Notes: generated from the sequence alone by a model not told the origin. A stretch of 64,000 bases of DNA from Epiperipatus broadwayi (GCA_028023455.1 JAQFVV010000230.1:372001-436000); one strand, 5' to 3'; numbered from the stretch's first letter, positions 22,934-35,390 are shown. Program-made: numbers and translations.

Positions 22934-23092
22934 AATCGAACTGTTTATTGCTTGGAAATTCATAAGAAGTTTGGGTACCGGAAATGACATCCGGGCCGCG
23001 ATCTAAGAGCTTTATCCGCCAAAACTGCCCCGGTACCAAACCACGATGGTCCATGAATTTTGACCTGCCACACGATCACTGCACTAAAAAAC
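22934..23092 (-). repeat. tRNA-derived SINE, family A, GC-rich copy
   Basis: On plus the tail (actgtttattgcttggaaat, cataagaagtttgggtaccgg) comes first, then a body with ccgggccgcgatctaagagc and a head side with gcactaaaa. CpG content is higher than in the surrounding DNA, so this copy may be recent or protected from deamination. It is longer than the 115-bp norm because of extra body sequence. Confidence 0.65.
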
Positions 23093-23271
23093 GCAAGGGG
23101 AGATTTAAGTATATTATTATTACTAATAATGGATTTATTAAGCGGTCAATGCTATAAATAAACATACACGCTCTCTCACTAATATAATTCATCGACCCGA
23201 ATTTAAGCGGTGTGTTAATTCTCTCTCCAACTCTGAAAGATTCATCGTAACATTTTATGGTCAGCACATTA

Positions 23272-23432
23272 ATACCTTTTTATAGATTAGATAATTTCCA
23301 TATTTCTCCATTTTTTTTAAATTCATAAATAATTTCATATAAATAAAGATACAATAAAAAACAAATAACACCCAAGATGCATATCGTGCTAAACCAGCAC
23401 TCATCAGTTGGGCCAGATCATCATCTCTTATA
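23272..23432 (-). repeat. Dispersed repeat with gatgagtgctgg core
   Basis: This is the reverse-complement partner of 6361-6498, matching from tttttatagattagataatt through aaataatttcatataaataa to ccagcactcatcagttgggc. Agreement is about 80-85% by eye over roughly 140 bp. The core is shared with the palindromes at 50 and 53 kb. Confidence 0.75.
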
Positions 23433-24119
23433 TATATGTTTATTACATGAAGAATATTTATGTAGAGCAAATTTTCTCATTTTTATTTTCAAGCGTCAAT
23501 TTACTTTACTCCCAACTTTTACATTATCAAATTTTTGATAAACACGTAATGATTATTACTAATCATTTATTATAAACTAGAGATTTTCTCTAGCACAGAT
23601 ATAAACTTTAATCCAAATTAAAGATTAATATATCTGACTTTCAGTACAATACTTATGTGGCCAAACTCAATTACTATATAACTTGTACCATCCATTCATG
23701 ATTAGTTCTCTATTCGCAATCCTGAATAATAAATGGACACAGGAACGAGAATTTAAGATTCAGGGCCTCTAGCAACCATCTTTAATACCTCTATATTATT
23801 CAAACTAATGGCATGAAATTAAGAAAAGACTTAAGATTTTAAATCCAATCCAACTTGCTTGCATAATTAAATAGATGTAATACAGGGTTAATATCTCCAT
23901 ATTTTAGTAATGGCAATTTTATGCATATTATAGTTCACTTTCTATCCCTAAAGCAAAACATATTTATTTCACCTTTGAGAAAATTCAAACTGATATCTCA
24001 CTTGAAACAGTACAATTTGAACAATTCTTTTTGTATGTTATGCTTAATTTATGATTACATTTTCGTAACTTTTTATTAAATTTATGTCTATTTCTACAGT
24101 TTAGAAAAACTAACCTTTT
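23433..24119. other. AT-rich unassigned sequence
   Basis: No gene or known repeat was seen. Confidence 0.4.
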
Positions 24120-24990
24120 TCTTTGAAAGTAGTTTATTTTTGATAGCATAAATCATCATTTTCAATTATTACAATGAAAGTCTCTTGAGTTCAATGCAGA
24201 TTTTTTATCATAGGTTCTCTTTTCAACACCACACCAACCAACTTCCTTATTTTATCCAACCATCTTAATCATGGTCTCTTTCTAGATTTTTTAAAATTTC
24301 TTGAGAAACAGTTTAAGATTTCAACTGTCCATACATTACTATGTCTTCTAGGAATATGTCCAGTCTTAGCTCCATTTCAAATTCTCAGAATTTTTAAATA
24401 ATGTCAATCACTCAAGTATTTCACTTTTGATTTCTTCTTGTTACTTTGTTGAGTTATCTGATGTCTCTATATTGCTCTTCTGTCAAGTCTCACATTCATA
24501 AATAAAAACTTAGTCAAGTGTTAGTGGCCGAGTTGTTGTCCTGGGGTTCGCTTCCCAGCCGATGCTTTGACACATTATAAATAAAAACTAGTAAAACACA
24601 TCTATCAAAAATCTTCCTTTTCAAAATATGGGTATATTTCTCTTAATATTAAATTATTACTATAAAAAACATTTCATTCAAGTTTAATTCTATATCTAAT
24701 TTCATTCTCCATGTTTCATCTTTTTAAGTAACCTGACAAAGGTTATTTGTAATTATTAGCTTCTAATTGAAGATAATAAATCTATATTTTCTTATTTTGA
24801 GAAAATTTATTTACCATTAGTTCTACTTTGTTAGTTTCATCTGATAACTCTTGCAACATTTCCCGAAGCTCTAAAGCATTATTTACAAAAACAACCACAT
24901 TTGAATTAAATATGATGCTTGTGAATTTTTTTATTTTAATGATGGCTTGATATGCAATGAGTACTATTTCATGAGACCTGTTTTTCAAGA
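24120..24990 (-). pseudogene. RTE-like LINE fragment, second copy
   Basis: Nucleotide-level match to 20935-21660 in the same strand: tggtctctttctagatttttt, actgtccatacattactatg, and the segment caacatttcccgaagctcta. A minus opening (24988-24782) reads NVVVFVNNALELREMLQELS, aligning with the RTE catalytic-box region in which the FADD residues have decayed. It is heavily broken. A small SINE sits inside it at 24511-24576. Confidence 0.8.
24511..24576 (+). mobile_element. Minimal tRNA-only SINE, internally deleted copy
   Basis: Only about 66 bp long: gtcaagtgttagtggccgag then, after a deletion of the middle, ggggttcgcttcccagccga and tgctttgacacatt. The 13-bp word ATAAATAAAAACT flanks it exactly (24498-24510 and 24577-24589). 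The uninterrupted sister RTE copy has a matching empty site (cataattaagaactggtaaa near 21310). This is direct evidence of retroposition for an element with almost no non-tRNA sequence. Confidence 0.85.
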
Positions 24991-25477
24991 AAGGTTGTTG
25001 TGGCTGATTTGAAAAGGGGCTGATATCTATTTATTGACCAAATAACTCTCTTTTCTTTCAGAAGTCTATGATCATCTTTATAACCATTACTTCTGTCTTT
25101 CATTTACAAAAAAAACCTGGAGAAGTTCGATGATATGAACTCTCTCAGCATTTTTACACAAAAATTATACAGAATAAATCATTGATTACTAGATGTCACT
25201 TCTAAAAGTATATAAAAGGGTCATGTGATTCTTTTAGTGAATTCTATCTTTTAGTTAAAAATGAAGGCATCAGCCATTAGTAAGCTTAAATATGGTCTGC
25301 TTTAAATATATACTATTTAAAAATATTTTAATAATAATAAAATTTGTAAGTAAGTGACTTGGATAACACAATATGTGCAAAACTATTGCATTTGTGGTAA
25401 GTTCACTGCCCAAAGGCATATAGAATAATTAGACAACAGAGAATTATGACCGATAAATAGCTCTGAATGGTTTAATA

Positions 25478-25590
25478 TAATGGTAGAATAGCAGGTCTCT
25501 GGATTCAATCTATGTACCACAGCCTAGCTTTGACTTTCCCAATGCTCAAACTTTATATGAATTCCTATGTAATAAACAATTCAATTGTAA
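25478..25590 (+). repeat. tRNA-derived SINE, family A
   Basis: The head is taatataatggtagaatagc with the B-box-like ggattcaatct (25501-25511); the body contains cccaatgctcaaac and the tail tatgaattcctatgtaataa. Moderately diverged. Confidence 0.7.
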
Positions 25591-25639
25591 CTTCATGAAT
25601 AATGGCTTGACATTACATGTTATTTTGTCCCTGCATGTT

Positions 25640-25740
25640 TTAATACAAAGATGGGGTATCAGACTAAGATTGATTCCAGTTCTGGCATTTCTGATGCTCC
25701 AAATTTTTTATGAACTCTCAAACAATATATCCAGTTGGTT
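25640..25740 (+). repeat. tRNA-derived SINE, family A, shortened
   Basis: It contains ggggtatcagactaagattg, attccagttctggcatttct and the tail tatgaactctcaaacaatat. The middle is shorter than in other copies. It lies only 50 bp from the previous copy and in the same direction. Confidence 0.7.
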
Positions 25741-26520
25741 TCCATTTTCATAGTATGTTGGTCTATGGGAAGACTAATGTTAATTTTCAGGATCGTGTGA
25801 TGACATTCCCTCCCTGCTCTTGGAAGTAATACTGTGCATTATGAAATAGTTGTTGGTCTTCTCTACACATCGATATAGGTGACTAATTATTTATTAATTT
25901 ACATACCTTTGAGTGTTTTGATTATCCAACTCTGATACATTTTCATATCATGCTTTAGTCTACCACTTCAAATTTAAAGCTACATTACAAATGTTACCAT
26001 CAAATACCACTAGATGGTGCAATTTTTTTATCTAGTGGTTTCTCCTGATTGAATGAAGAGTAAGTAAATTTTGCAAAAATAAACTGAAGAGAGCTGTAAA
26101 TGTAAAACCTGACCACATTTGATGTAACATAGCATCTCTTTAAGATGCTATGTAAAGACCATATACCTAAAGCCTTGTTGGTCAAATCAAATATTTCCAC
26201 CAATTACGAAGCAGAAAAATCCTCCTACTTAATCCTTCCTCCCCCCATTATCTTTTTTCAATGGTGGTGATGTATTATGATAAGAATGGCTTTTATTAAA
26301 ATGAAGGTGAAAGTTTCTGTCCATAGATTGTATACCAGAAACAGTTTGCCATGTTAAATATTTACCCTTTCAAAAATATTATATACCACAATAAACTCAA
26401 CTATTTATTACTCCTTATTACAAAATCACTTTTATCATTCTTATTCTTTTTCTTCTACTCATCCCATTTTAAATATTTGAAAACCAGGCACGTTTCACAA
26501 ACCTGGGAGCTTAATTGTAA

Positions 26521-27013
26521 GTATAGAGGATTTGAACTCAGATTTTCAAGTACCCTTCAACTATCCACATTATCTCATACAACTGATACACATGACCACA
26601 CACATGTAAAAAAGATTAATAATCACCAATATATGTATTTCATGCTAAACCAGCACTCATCAGTTGGTCCAGATTATCATCTCTTGCACACATATATATA
26701 ATCAGTGCTCAGTTTATATTAAGATAGCAAATCTTCATACTTCAATGGACAGACTTCAATCCACTGCAACCTCCAACTTTTCAGCCATCTATATCATTGA
26801 AATTCTGATGATGAAAAACTCAAATCCCATGCTGATGCTAAGATTATTGCCATGCCCATGTTGACCTGAAGTCACTCTGACCCCTCATGTATAGGACAGT
26901 ATCCATTAAATACATATAAAAGGGATGGACAGGTTTGTGGTCATGGGTATCAGTTGTATGAAATAGTGTGGATAGTTGAAGGGTGCTTGAAAATCTGAGT
27001 TCAAATCCTCTGT
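26521..27013. repeat. Fold-back element, family B, with one arm partly lost
   Basis: Outer inverted repeats at 26521-26596 and 26937-27013 share gaggatttgaactcagattt, cttcaactatccacatt and caactgatacacatgac. The inside (26600-26890) corresponds to most of one arm of the large palindrome at 50172-50949, including tttcatgctaaaccagcact and ttgacctgaagtcactctga. The opposite arm is largely missing. The ends contain a B-box-like gagttcaaatcctc. The openings at 26351-26701 and 26664-26864 run into this repeat and are not genes. The word catcccattttaa occurs outside both ends (26460-26472, 27015-27027). Confidence 0.8.
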
Positions 27014-27027
27014 ACATCCCATTTTAA

Positions 27028-27640
27028 TAAACTTTGTTTTGTTACTTTTTTTGAGCACTAACCACATTGCACTCTAGTGACCCTCAACTGGTTATTACAA
27101 AGTAAAAACTATGATGAGATACAGCAATCAGTATATGTATAATGGTCTAATTATACATTAATGTTATATTTTTATTTATTTAATGTCATAATAATGAGTC
27201 TGTGGTTGGGGTAGGGATGTAGAGTTTTGCTATTATTATGACACATATGATGAAATTAGTTTTTCATGTCATTGTTAATTTTTAATAATACTGCTATTAG
27301 TGTACTATTTTTAGAGATCTTTTCCTTTGCGACCCCCCTTCTCCCAAGCATTAAAATTTATTCTGCTTGTTTGCTTACTCCATTATATATACATGTTTAC
27401 CATTTTTAACCATTGTAAACTATCAATACAATGAAGTTCTCTATCTTCTCCTGTGTCCAATTAATGTTAACGCTGTTGTAGTCATAAAGTAAATAAAGGT
27501 AATTTTAGGGTAAATTTCTCAGGAAATTATGTGATATTCAATCATCATAATGCCAGATTCAATTCAAACATTTTATTATTTGATTAAAATTGATCCTACA
27601 GGATGAAAATAGTTGAATGATTTGTCATTTGAAGGATCAT
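27028..27640. other. Unassigned AT-rich sequence
   Basis: No gene or repeat family was recognised. Confidence 0.4.
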
Positions 27641-27649
27641 GTGATACTC

Positions 27650-27765
27650 AAATATCAGAAGTGGCAGGTTGAATTTTTACATAGGGATCTTTAGCGCCCT
27701 CTTGTGATCTTTCATTCTATCATTGCACTAAACTATACAAAGTAAAACTCACTGCATAAGATGGA
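27650..27765 (-). repeat. tRNA-derived SINE, family A
   Basis: The head side atctttcattctatcattgcactaaactat (27708-27738) is clear, as is cttgtgatc. The tail side is degraded (agaagtggcaggttgaattt). Confidence 0.65.
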
Positions 27766-27983
27766 GAATCAGCTTGTATTACCCACATGGAAAATAAGCA
27801 TTCTATCAGCAAATCACCAATGCATATGTTGACTTAAAATCATCAACACAATTTTGTACAATAATCTTTCTCTTTAAGATGATATGCATAGTTTGTATAC
27901 ACTAAAACCCTGTTTTACATATCACATATTTTCACTTGTTAAACATTTATGGAGCAGAGAAATCAATCTACATTAATTTATCA

Positions 27984-28210
27984 TAAAAAATTAGGATTGC
28001 CATTTCCTCAACAAGCTTTGTGATAAATACTTAGCCAGAGAAAGCATTAAAAATATCTTCGTCAGGAAACCCTCTCCCCAAACCTCTGACCATGGTTTCG
28101 TGCTTTGGATCTCCTCCGAGAAGTGCTAGTTAGGTTCAGACACTAGATGTTTTAAATGCTTTCTCTATTTATTACAAAGCTTGTTGAGGAATTGGCAATC
28201 CTCATTTTTT
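27984..28210. repeat. Fold-back element, family D variant (arms of about 60 bp)
   Basis: Left arm 27984-28048 (aggattgccatttcctcaac, aagctttgtgataaatac, agagaaagcatt) and right arm 28154-28210 are inverted copies. The loop of about 105 bp contains ccatggtttcgtgctttgga and is more GC-rich than the flanks. A one-arm relative lies at 591-735. Confidence 0.8.
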
Positions 28211-28289
28211 ATATCTTACAAACTTAAGAGAATTGAGTCACATGATCTATGACTCTTATTTTGATTAATTTATCATGTTTATAATTTAT

Positions 28290-28800
28290 GTTAATTTTTA
28301 GAGCTGAAAATGCCTTAACTCAGGCAGCCATTTAATATTAATAAGCAGAGCTAATCAGAGGGGGAGGGACAGAAGAGGCAGCTGTTACACACCTCATAAT
28401 ATTAAGGGCCTCAACTTGGCAACTTAATATGTTAAGCAAAAACATAGAAGGCAAAGCGATGTCATAGCTCATAGAACAGCTTTAATTTTACAGTTAAATT
28501 CCCCAAAAGTATTTTAAAAAAACTTTTCCAAGCAGGCATACCACAAGTCAAAAACATAAACCAGTTTAGGGATGTGGTGCCAATTTAATGACTCTGTGAT
28601 GAAAGTGACTGCAGCGCTCAGTGGCCTGCAGAATTAATAGTCTCAGCCGTCTGACATTAAGTTCTGTGCTAACAGTGCCAGAGTGACTCTACCCTATCAA
28701 AGCATTGTCTGGATCTAATCTGCTTGCTCGTTTCAGCGACTTGTAACTAACTGCTTTCAGAGTCCTGTTTTTAGCCCTGTAAGTAAAAACTCTTATTTCT
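28290..28800. other. Unique, relatively GC-rich noncoding block
   Basis: This stands out from its surroundings by higher GC and the lack of repeat motifs. Landmarks are gagggggagggacagaagag with the E-box cagctgtt near 28380, and gcgctcagtggcctgcagaa near 28614. Further landmarks are gtctcagccgtctgac and aatctgcttgctcgtttcag near 28717. No frame stays open for more than a few dozen codons. A pyrimidine-rich cttatttcttctctctcccc follows at 28792. It could be an untranslated exon, a promoter or enhancer; nothing decides between these. Confidence 0.35.
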
Positions 28801-28977
28801 TCTCTCTCCCCATGTTCTTATTTTAAATTTTGAAGGATCTCTAAAATATTAGTCACATTTTCTCTGAAAGGCTCTGCTAATAAGTAATTGAATATTAAAT
28901 AAATCTATGATTCCAAATGTGTTGCCACTATGTTTCTTTTTAATAAGCTCTGAGTCAAAATAAATAAATAAATGCTT

Positions 28978-29235
28978 TTATTCACAAAAATGCATTAAAA
29001 AATAAAAGATAATTTTTTCCAGCTTTTATAAATAAAGCATAGGTGTACTACAAATGGTATTCTCAAAGAATTATTTAAATTTGCAACTGGTGCCCACTTT
29101 CTTGTATCAATTCTAATCTATTTTGTTAGATTAAAATGACCTTTTTATTATGCATATGTTGACATTAATACAGAAAAATAGGCATTAGCTGCAGTTTATT
29201 TAAACCATTCTTTGGGAATCTGATTTGTACTATTA
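28978..29235 (+). repeat. Diverged duplicate block (copy 1 of 2)
   Basis: Elements in order: cacaaaaatgcattaaaaaa, tttccagcttttataaataa, aattatttaaattt, tgcccactttcttgtatcaa and tttgggaatctgat. The same order appears at 41125-41300. Copy 1 also carries attatgcatatgttgac. No ORF or promoter box is present. Either an old dispersed repeat or duplicated regulatory DNA. Confidence 0.55.
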
Positions 29236-31990
29236 TAATAACATTTTTGAATCTCACATTTTTATTTGTGATATATATATTGTAATGGTATATGCATATG
29301 CCATTACGTCACTTTCAAATAAAAGAAAAAAAAATCTAAATAAAATCATCCTCAAATAGAAATACTGTATATAAAAATTGATATTTTTTATAAATTAATA
29401 TATATAATGCACAGATGGCAAACTAATTATATAATTACGCAAAGTTAAAAATCTAAAAACAAGATTGATTTTAATATAAAAGAATTTAGTTATTTTTAAT
29501 CTTAGGATGGAAATGATTTTCTATAATGATGTAATAGCAAACAGGTCCTTGGGCATAAAATCAGATAGAGAAAATGAAAAATACTAGTGATAAAATTGAC
29601 CAATAACAATGTAAATAAACACATGGTCCACAGAGAAAAGTCATCATCGCCAATAAGAACAGTACCAAGTCAGGCAAGATCAATCCAGGAATTTGATGAT
29701 AAGAATTCAAAATGATATAAAAAGAAAACTTTTATGTGAAGATTTAGATTTGGATTGCTCTTGCTGATTGTGTGTTATTAAAGCATATTTTATAAGTGCA
29801 TTATGGATCTCCAAATTGTAAGGGTCAAACAATAAATTATGTTTCCCATATTTGCACCAGCTGAGGCAGCATCCAGTATGATGGTTCCAGAAACTGGCCA
29901 GAAATGGACTTGTCTCCACCTAGAACAATATGAAATGGAAAGAACTTTGAATTGTGTGATGCATCAAAGACTGCCAAGATGGACTTCAATAAACCTACAG
30001 TATTGGAAATTGGAAATTATAAACTTTTGCTTTAAATGAAATATGAACATTAAATATATAATACAAACTTTTTCAAGTATTAATTTTAAGTGTCACTTAA
30101 CTTTTAAAAGAAATCTTTCTCTTTATCTGACTAAAATTTTAAATTATTTATTATAGTTTTTTATATATGTGTTTAATATCATTTTCATTCTCATAAATTT
30201 CTTTTAAATTAATTACTTGAAAATAGGCATAAATGGCTGCATAGATTCATAAGATTATGCTAGTTTAAGTTGGTTAATTTTGGGCTAGTTGTTTCATAGT
30301 TGAATCGGTGCTGGTGGATAGATGTATGGATATTTTATATCAATGTAATCTGGGTAGATGCATTGGATCCTCATTTCATTGTTGTCAGTTAGCATATAGG
30401 GAATAATACCCATCTGAATATATATCCTAAAAGTGTAGCCATCACATTGCCAATGGTCGTAGTTTCCTATACCACTGATTTTCTTATGCTCTGGTTGGAA
30501 CAGTCAGCTGGCAAAGACCGTTATCCCCTTTTACAGGGCATCTTTTGTATATATATATATTTCAATAATTTTATTTTTGCATCACCAATTGGATAGTGAA
30601 TCATTCCTGTCTGTTGGTGAAATTTACTAATGATCATGGGGAAGATGCTCATTCCTTCCCACCATGATTCATTATTTCTCTAAATGATATTCTGTGACAG
30701 ATGTAAATTTCTGTCTGCGTGATTATGTTATGCTAATAATCTCATTTTAAATTGGTCACATCAGTATATTAGTAAGCTAGGGTTGGTTTAAAGCTGAGAT
30801 TTTTAACCTAGGAATAAAAAGGATTGGGTTGGTTATATGTGTAATCTATGTAGCGTATTTATGCTTAGCAAAATATTAAAATAGCATTAAACTATTTTAA
30901 GGTGTACCCATCTATGCATATAATTGAAATCAAATATACTCACTAGTTAATTTAATTTTCAGAATTTTTCCTTTTAACGTGTGTGTGCGTTAAAATAAAA
31001 TATTTTGAGTGAATTAATTTTGGCCGTAACTTATTTTATATTAGTAATATTTAAAATTAAGAATTACAAATTTTGGTATTAAATGTACAGAGTGATATTT
31101 TAAGCTAAGATTCTCCCTGAGCTAGTGTTTGGGGCTTTCGGTTCGAAAAAGAGTAACCTCAACCATAAGTATCTGCCACCTTTATAAATTTTCTAGGTTC
31201 GAATAGCCCAGTGGAACCCTGGTATAACATATAGGTTTGAGAGATTCCATTGACCATTATAATATATTTTACTTTTTAGTGCTTTTACATGAATAAAAGC
31301 ATTTCTTTATTTTAATTTTATTTTCCAGTTTTTAGCTTTACATAAGTAGCACTGAATTATCAAAATCAATTTTCTCAATAGACCATTCATTTTGAAATTA
31401 TAACAAGCACACCAATGTTACATATAATATTACAAATTTTTTTCTAAAATTGTTTGCAAATTGTAAAAAAATATATTAACATTGAAAATACATATGTATG
31501 AAAAGTTTCAACTAGACTGAAATTTGAGAAGTGGTTGAAAATTGAATTACAAGATTTGATCCACATTAAACAGCCAAAAAAACAACAACAGAGGGAGTTA
31601 AGTGACTTGTGCATAGCAGAGAATGATTACAAACTAATATAAATATCTTGTTTTCAAAATTTTTAAAATGTCAAACACTAATATATATATATATATATAT
31701 GTTATAATGTCAGGCTTTTATGATATAGCTGTTACAGCACCTGCCTATCATGCCACAATCTGGTGTTTGAATCGAGTAACATCATTTAGATAGTCAGCTC
31801 ACAAGTCAATCTCACTAGAGATTCTAGATATATTTAGCTAGAGATTTAAAAATGGAAAAATTTATAAAAGTGTTTTTAAAGGTTTTGTATTTTCTCTTTC
31901 ATTAATTATTACTTTTTCCCTAGAAAGTAACCAGGAAGCCCAAAATTCACACACACACACAGCCAGTTCTAACTTTAACATATACACATA
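29236..31990. other. Long unassigned stretch
   Basis: About 2.7 kb with no convincing gene. Openings on both strands at 29707-30039 overlap each other and neither shows a family motif. The interval 30240-30730 is less AT-rich and could be an old repeat, but was not matched elsewhere. A TA run lies at 31681-31700. A weak tRNA-like scrap (agctgttacagcacctgcct, then ctggtgtttgaatcg) lies near 31727-31777. Confidence 0.35.
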
Positions 31991-31994
31991 TAAT

Positions 31995-32350
31995 TGTCTA
32001 CTAATATTTTTTTTTTTTAAAAAAAAACAAAAAAAACAAAAACAAAACCCAAATAAAATAAAAAAAAAAAAAAAAAAAAACATACATCTCTTTTTTTTCT
32101 TTTTTTTTCCACTCACCAAATAAAAAAAAAAAAAAAAAAACAAAATAAATTAAATATTTTTTTCCTAACACCACCAAAAAAAAAAAATAAAAAAAAAAAA
32201 AAACTTTTATAAAATTGTTTATTAAAAAATAATATAATAATTTTTTTATAATATAAAAAAAAAATTTTTTTATATAAAAAAAAAATTTTTTATATTAAAA
32301 AAAAAAAAAAATAATAAAATATTAAAAAAAATTTAAATTTATTAAAATAA
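31995..32350. repeat. Extreme A/T homopolymer patch
   Basis: Dozens of runs of 7 to 20 A or T in a row are packed into about 350 bp, with isolated c-containing islands (cctaacaccacc). An opening on minus (32143-31862) translating to long F and K runs is a consequence. This may be real low-complexity DNA or a consensus artefact. Confidence 0.8.
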
Positions 32351-35300
32351 ATTGAAATATATATAATAAAATTAATTGTTATTAAAATTAAAATAAAATG
32401 GTTGTTTATTTCCTTGAAAAAAAATAACCCCCCTTACAATACTATACAATGAACATATTTAATCACAATAACAAATAATTCATCTTTATTCTATTCCTAT
32501 TTATATGTCAATAATTTATCGATTGAATGGGATACATCAGATTTTTAATAATAGCTAGACTCGATACTAAAGTTATTTGAATCCACCAGTGATAAACAAC
32601 ACATTCATACCAATACGTAGTTTATTGTTGGATGATAATAATTTTATTTAATTAATATTTACATTTTATATAGAAGTGTGTGGGAGCTAATTTGGGAAAT
32701 AATAATAATGCAGAGTTATCTGAAAGTGTGAATGAAATATATATTAAAAAATGCAATCCATTTAATATAATCATAACAGTACGTTTAGGAGAATTAATAG
32801 GCTTTTACGAGAATAAAATCTGGGAGAGCGGGTATGATGCAATGAACGATCTATTCTAAGATCTAAGAAGACTTCAATTCACCGTTAAAGACCTCTCAAA
32901 CATCAGTCAAACAACGAAGAATCCTTTATTGAATTGCCTATGCTTTTCAACGACCCTATGCAACAATATCTTGCGCTGAAGAAATCCAAAGAGGTTTGCC
33001 AAACCTTATCCTTGGTATTGGAAGTAAAACTGAATGAAGCACAAAGATATATATAACGAAAGGCCGGTATACACGTAACGCTTGCATTAATATGAATATA
33101 TATATTTAACTAATGGATAAAGAATTATCACCTATCTTTATTAATAAAAACCCACTACCGATGATTTGATTACTACGTGGTTATGGAAGAATTACATTTA
33201 AGGCTAATATGATATAGCTCATAGAACTAAAGGATTCCCCCCCCCCTTTATGTATTACTTTAAACCACACATAAACTTTCCCCAGCGTATAACTAATACA
33301 AATCTTTGGTTGTGAATGCTTTAATAAATACATACTTTCATATTATTAAATATATATATAAAGTCAGTGGTGGCTGTTGATCTCAAGAAATTAATATTAA
33401 TTTAATTCGTATAAATCTATTTGCAGATTTTAGAAGTTAGCGCTATTATTTACTTAACCAAAAAAAAACACATTTCTAAGAAAATAGATTTTTACTTAGT
33501 TTTGAAAATAACACGGTACAATAATTATCAAATTCTGATTTTATTTCCCCAGACTGCAGCACCCCTATACTAAGAATAACAAATTTTTTTTAAAAACTAC
33601 TAGATTAATTACCCTCTGAAAAGTAAGAGGGTTTTCTTTTATTAACAGAGAAGCGATGTTTCGATTCTGGGGGAAATTATCGACATATAATTTAGTATCT
33701 AAAAGTATAAAATATAATAATGAAAATAAAGTATTCGCAAGAGGAAATTAAGAACTAATAATTATTCAGGAGAGGTTTAATGTATGAGAGATACAGCTAA
33801 GTATATATGAGAGAACAAGGTACAATTAACAAAAAGGTAAGAACTTTACAAATTGATTCATAACTAATATTAAATTTTACAAATGAAAGCTTTACAAAAT
33901 GTTTAAAGAAATAGAAGGGAAAGTTAAAATTATTCACGTACTTTAAGAGTCTGCAACATTTGAAATGATTACCTCTGTAAAACATTTCTTTTGATGATTT
34001 CAATTCCCACGAGACTAGATCTAGTTTGTCAACATAGTTATTCAGGCAGGAGAAGTTTATTATTTACGAACAGGCAATAATTATAGTCTATGAGTATCGG
34101 GATCCATGGGCACAGATTGAGGGAAGGCCATCTCGAATGGGAGAAAGGCGCTAGATTTACTCAGTACACATTGAAATTAACGAACCCAAATTTTCTTGGT
34201 GACCTCTCCTTGACTGTCCTAGTTACTCTCCAAATTAATTCGTAATTATTCCATGCCTTGGTATTTTTGGAATCCCTTTCTGATTGGTCATTGCAATCTA
34301 ATTTCCAAAAGAATTCGTATACAACTTTTACCCATTATGATGGAAGAGCCATTGTTAGATAAGTATTCAAACTTTAATTAATTTTGATAAAAGAAAATGT
34401 TTGTAACAAAAGTAAATCAATTAGGTTTAGTTTCTCTTTTGATTTTAGAGAACTTTAATTAAAGTTATGTTAGAATATTATACAAGATTACGCTTCTCAC
34501 CTTTAATTAATTTTGACTAATTACAATCGCATCTTCCATATTGGATTTAAAATAAAAGTATAGTTTAATGGCAAAAATAATTTAAAAACACAATTTTATA
34601 AAATTACATATAACGAACTTTTCCACTAAATATCTGCTCAGTACTTTTGTCTCTACAATATCTATAGGTATCTGAGCTGCAATTAACAAACAATTACTAT
34701 AACTTTTATAAAATAACTAAATACAGAAATTATAATATATTTTGATATTATAAGTCCGTTATAATTAATCCCCCATTCCCTATTGCGTAACAATTTTTAA
34801 ATGCTATATTTATTAATTTTATTTTGCATGTTTAAATTCAGAATTTATGCCAATATCTTCGTTAAAAATATGTTAGTTAATAATACTCAAACAAAAAGGA
34901 AAAAAAATGTGTTAGTGAGGGAATATAGCAAGAAAGGGTTGAATTTAGTGGAGCAAGATGAGGAAAGAATCAGATCCAATATATTTATAATCAGTTTGCT
35001 CAAAAACTTACACAGATGCTAAAGTCAATATAATCGATTAAAAAAATAAAATATATAGAATCTAATCATCCCTAATCAGGAGCAGAGTTTTTTAATATAA
35101 TATTTCTTCTGTAATCCGTTTAGCTCACCTGCTATCAAATTGACAGTCCTATGTTTAATAATTCTGACTAATCAGATTCATGCTTCTGGAATCACCATTT
35201 AACTCTGACCAATCAAGATGTCAAGCTTTTGGAGTCACTTAATCAAAATGTAGAAAAAATGAATTGTTTTTAATCCTGTTGTTATTGTTTTTCTCTTTCT

Positions 35301-35390
35301 CTTAAATAACTATACTCCATGTTTATATTATATAATAAATATATATTTTTGATTAATTTTGATTATCTATACTTTAAAAAATATAAAATA
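32351..35390. other. Long unassigned stretch
   Basis: About 3 kb without a supported gene or matched repeat. A C run lies at 33238-33246. The part at 32780-33080 and that at 34020-34350 have somewhat higher GC and CpG than average, but no frame or repeat end could be assigned. Openings at 33797-34003 (minus) and 34801-35022 (plus) have no motif. Confidence 0.35.

Noticed and set aside
26351-26864. Two overlapping plus ORFs of 116 and 66 codons
   Set aside because: Most of their length is the family B fold-back repeat, also present non-coding at 50 kb.
29707-30039. Overlapping opposite-strand ORFs of 66-70 codons
   Set aside because: Neither has a recognisable motif or splice signals; may be an old repeat.
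31862-32143. 93-codon minus ORF rich in F and K
   Set aside because: Produced by A/T homopolymer runs.
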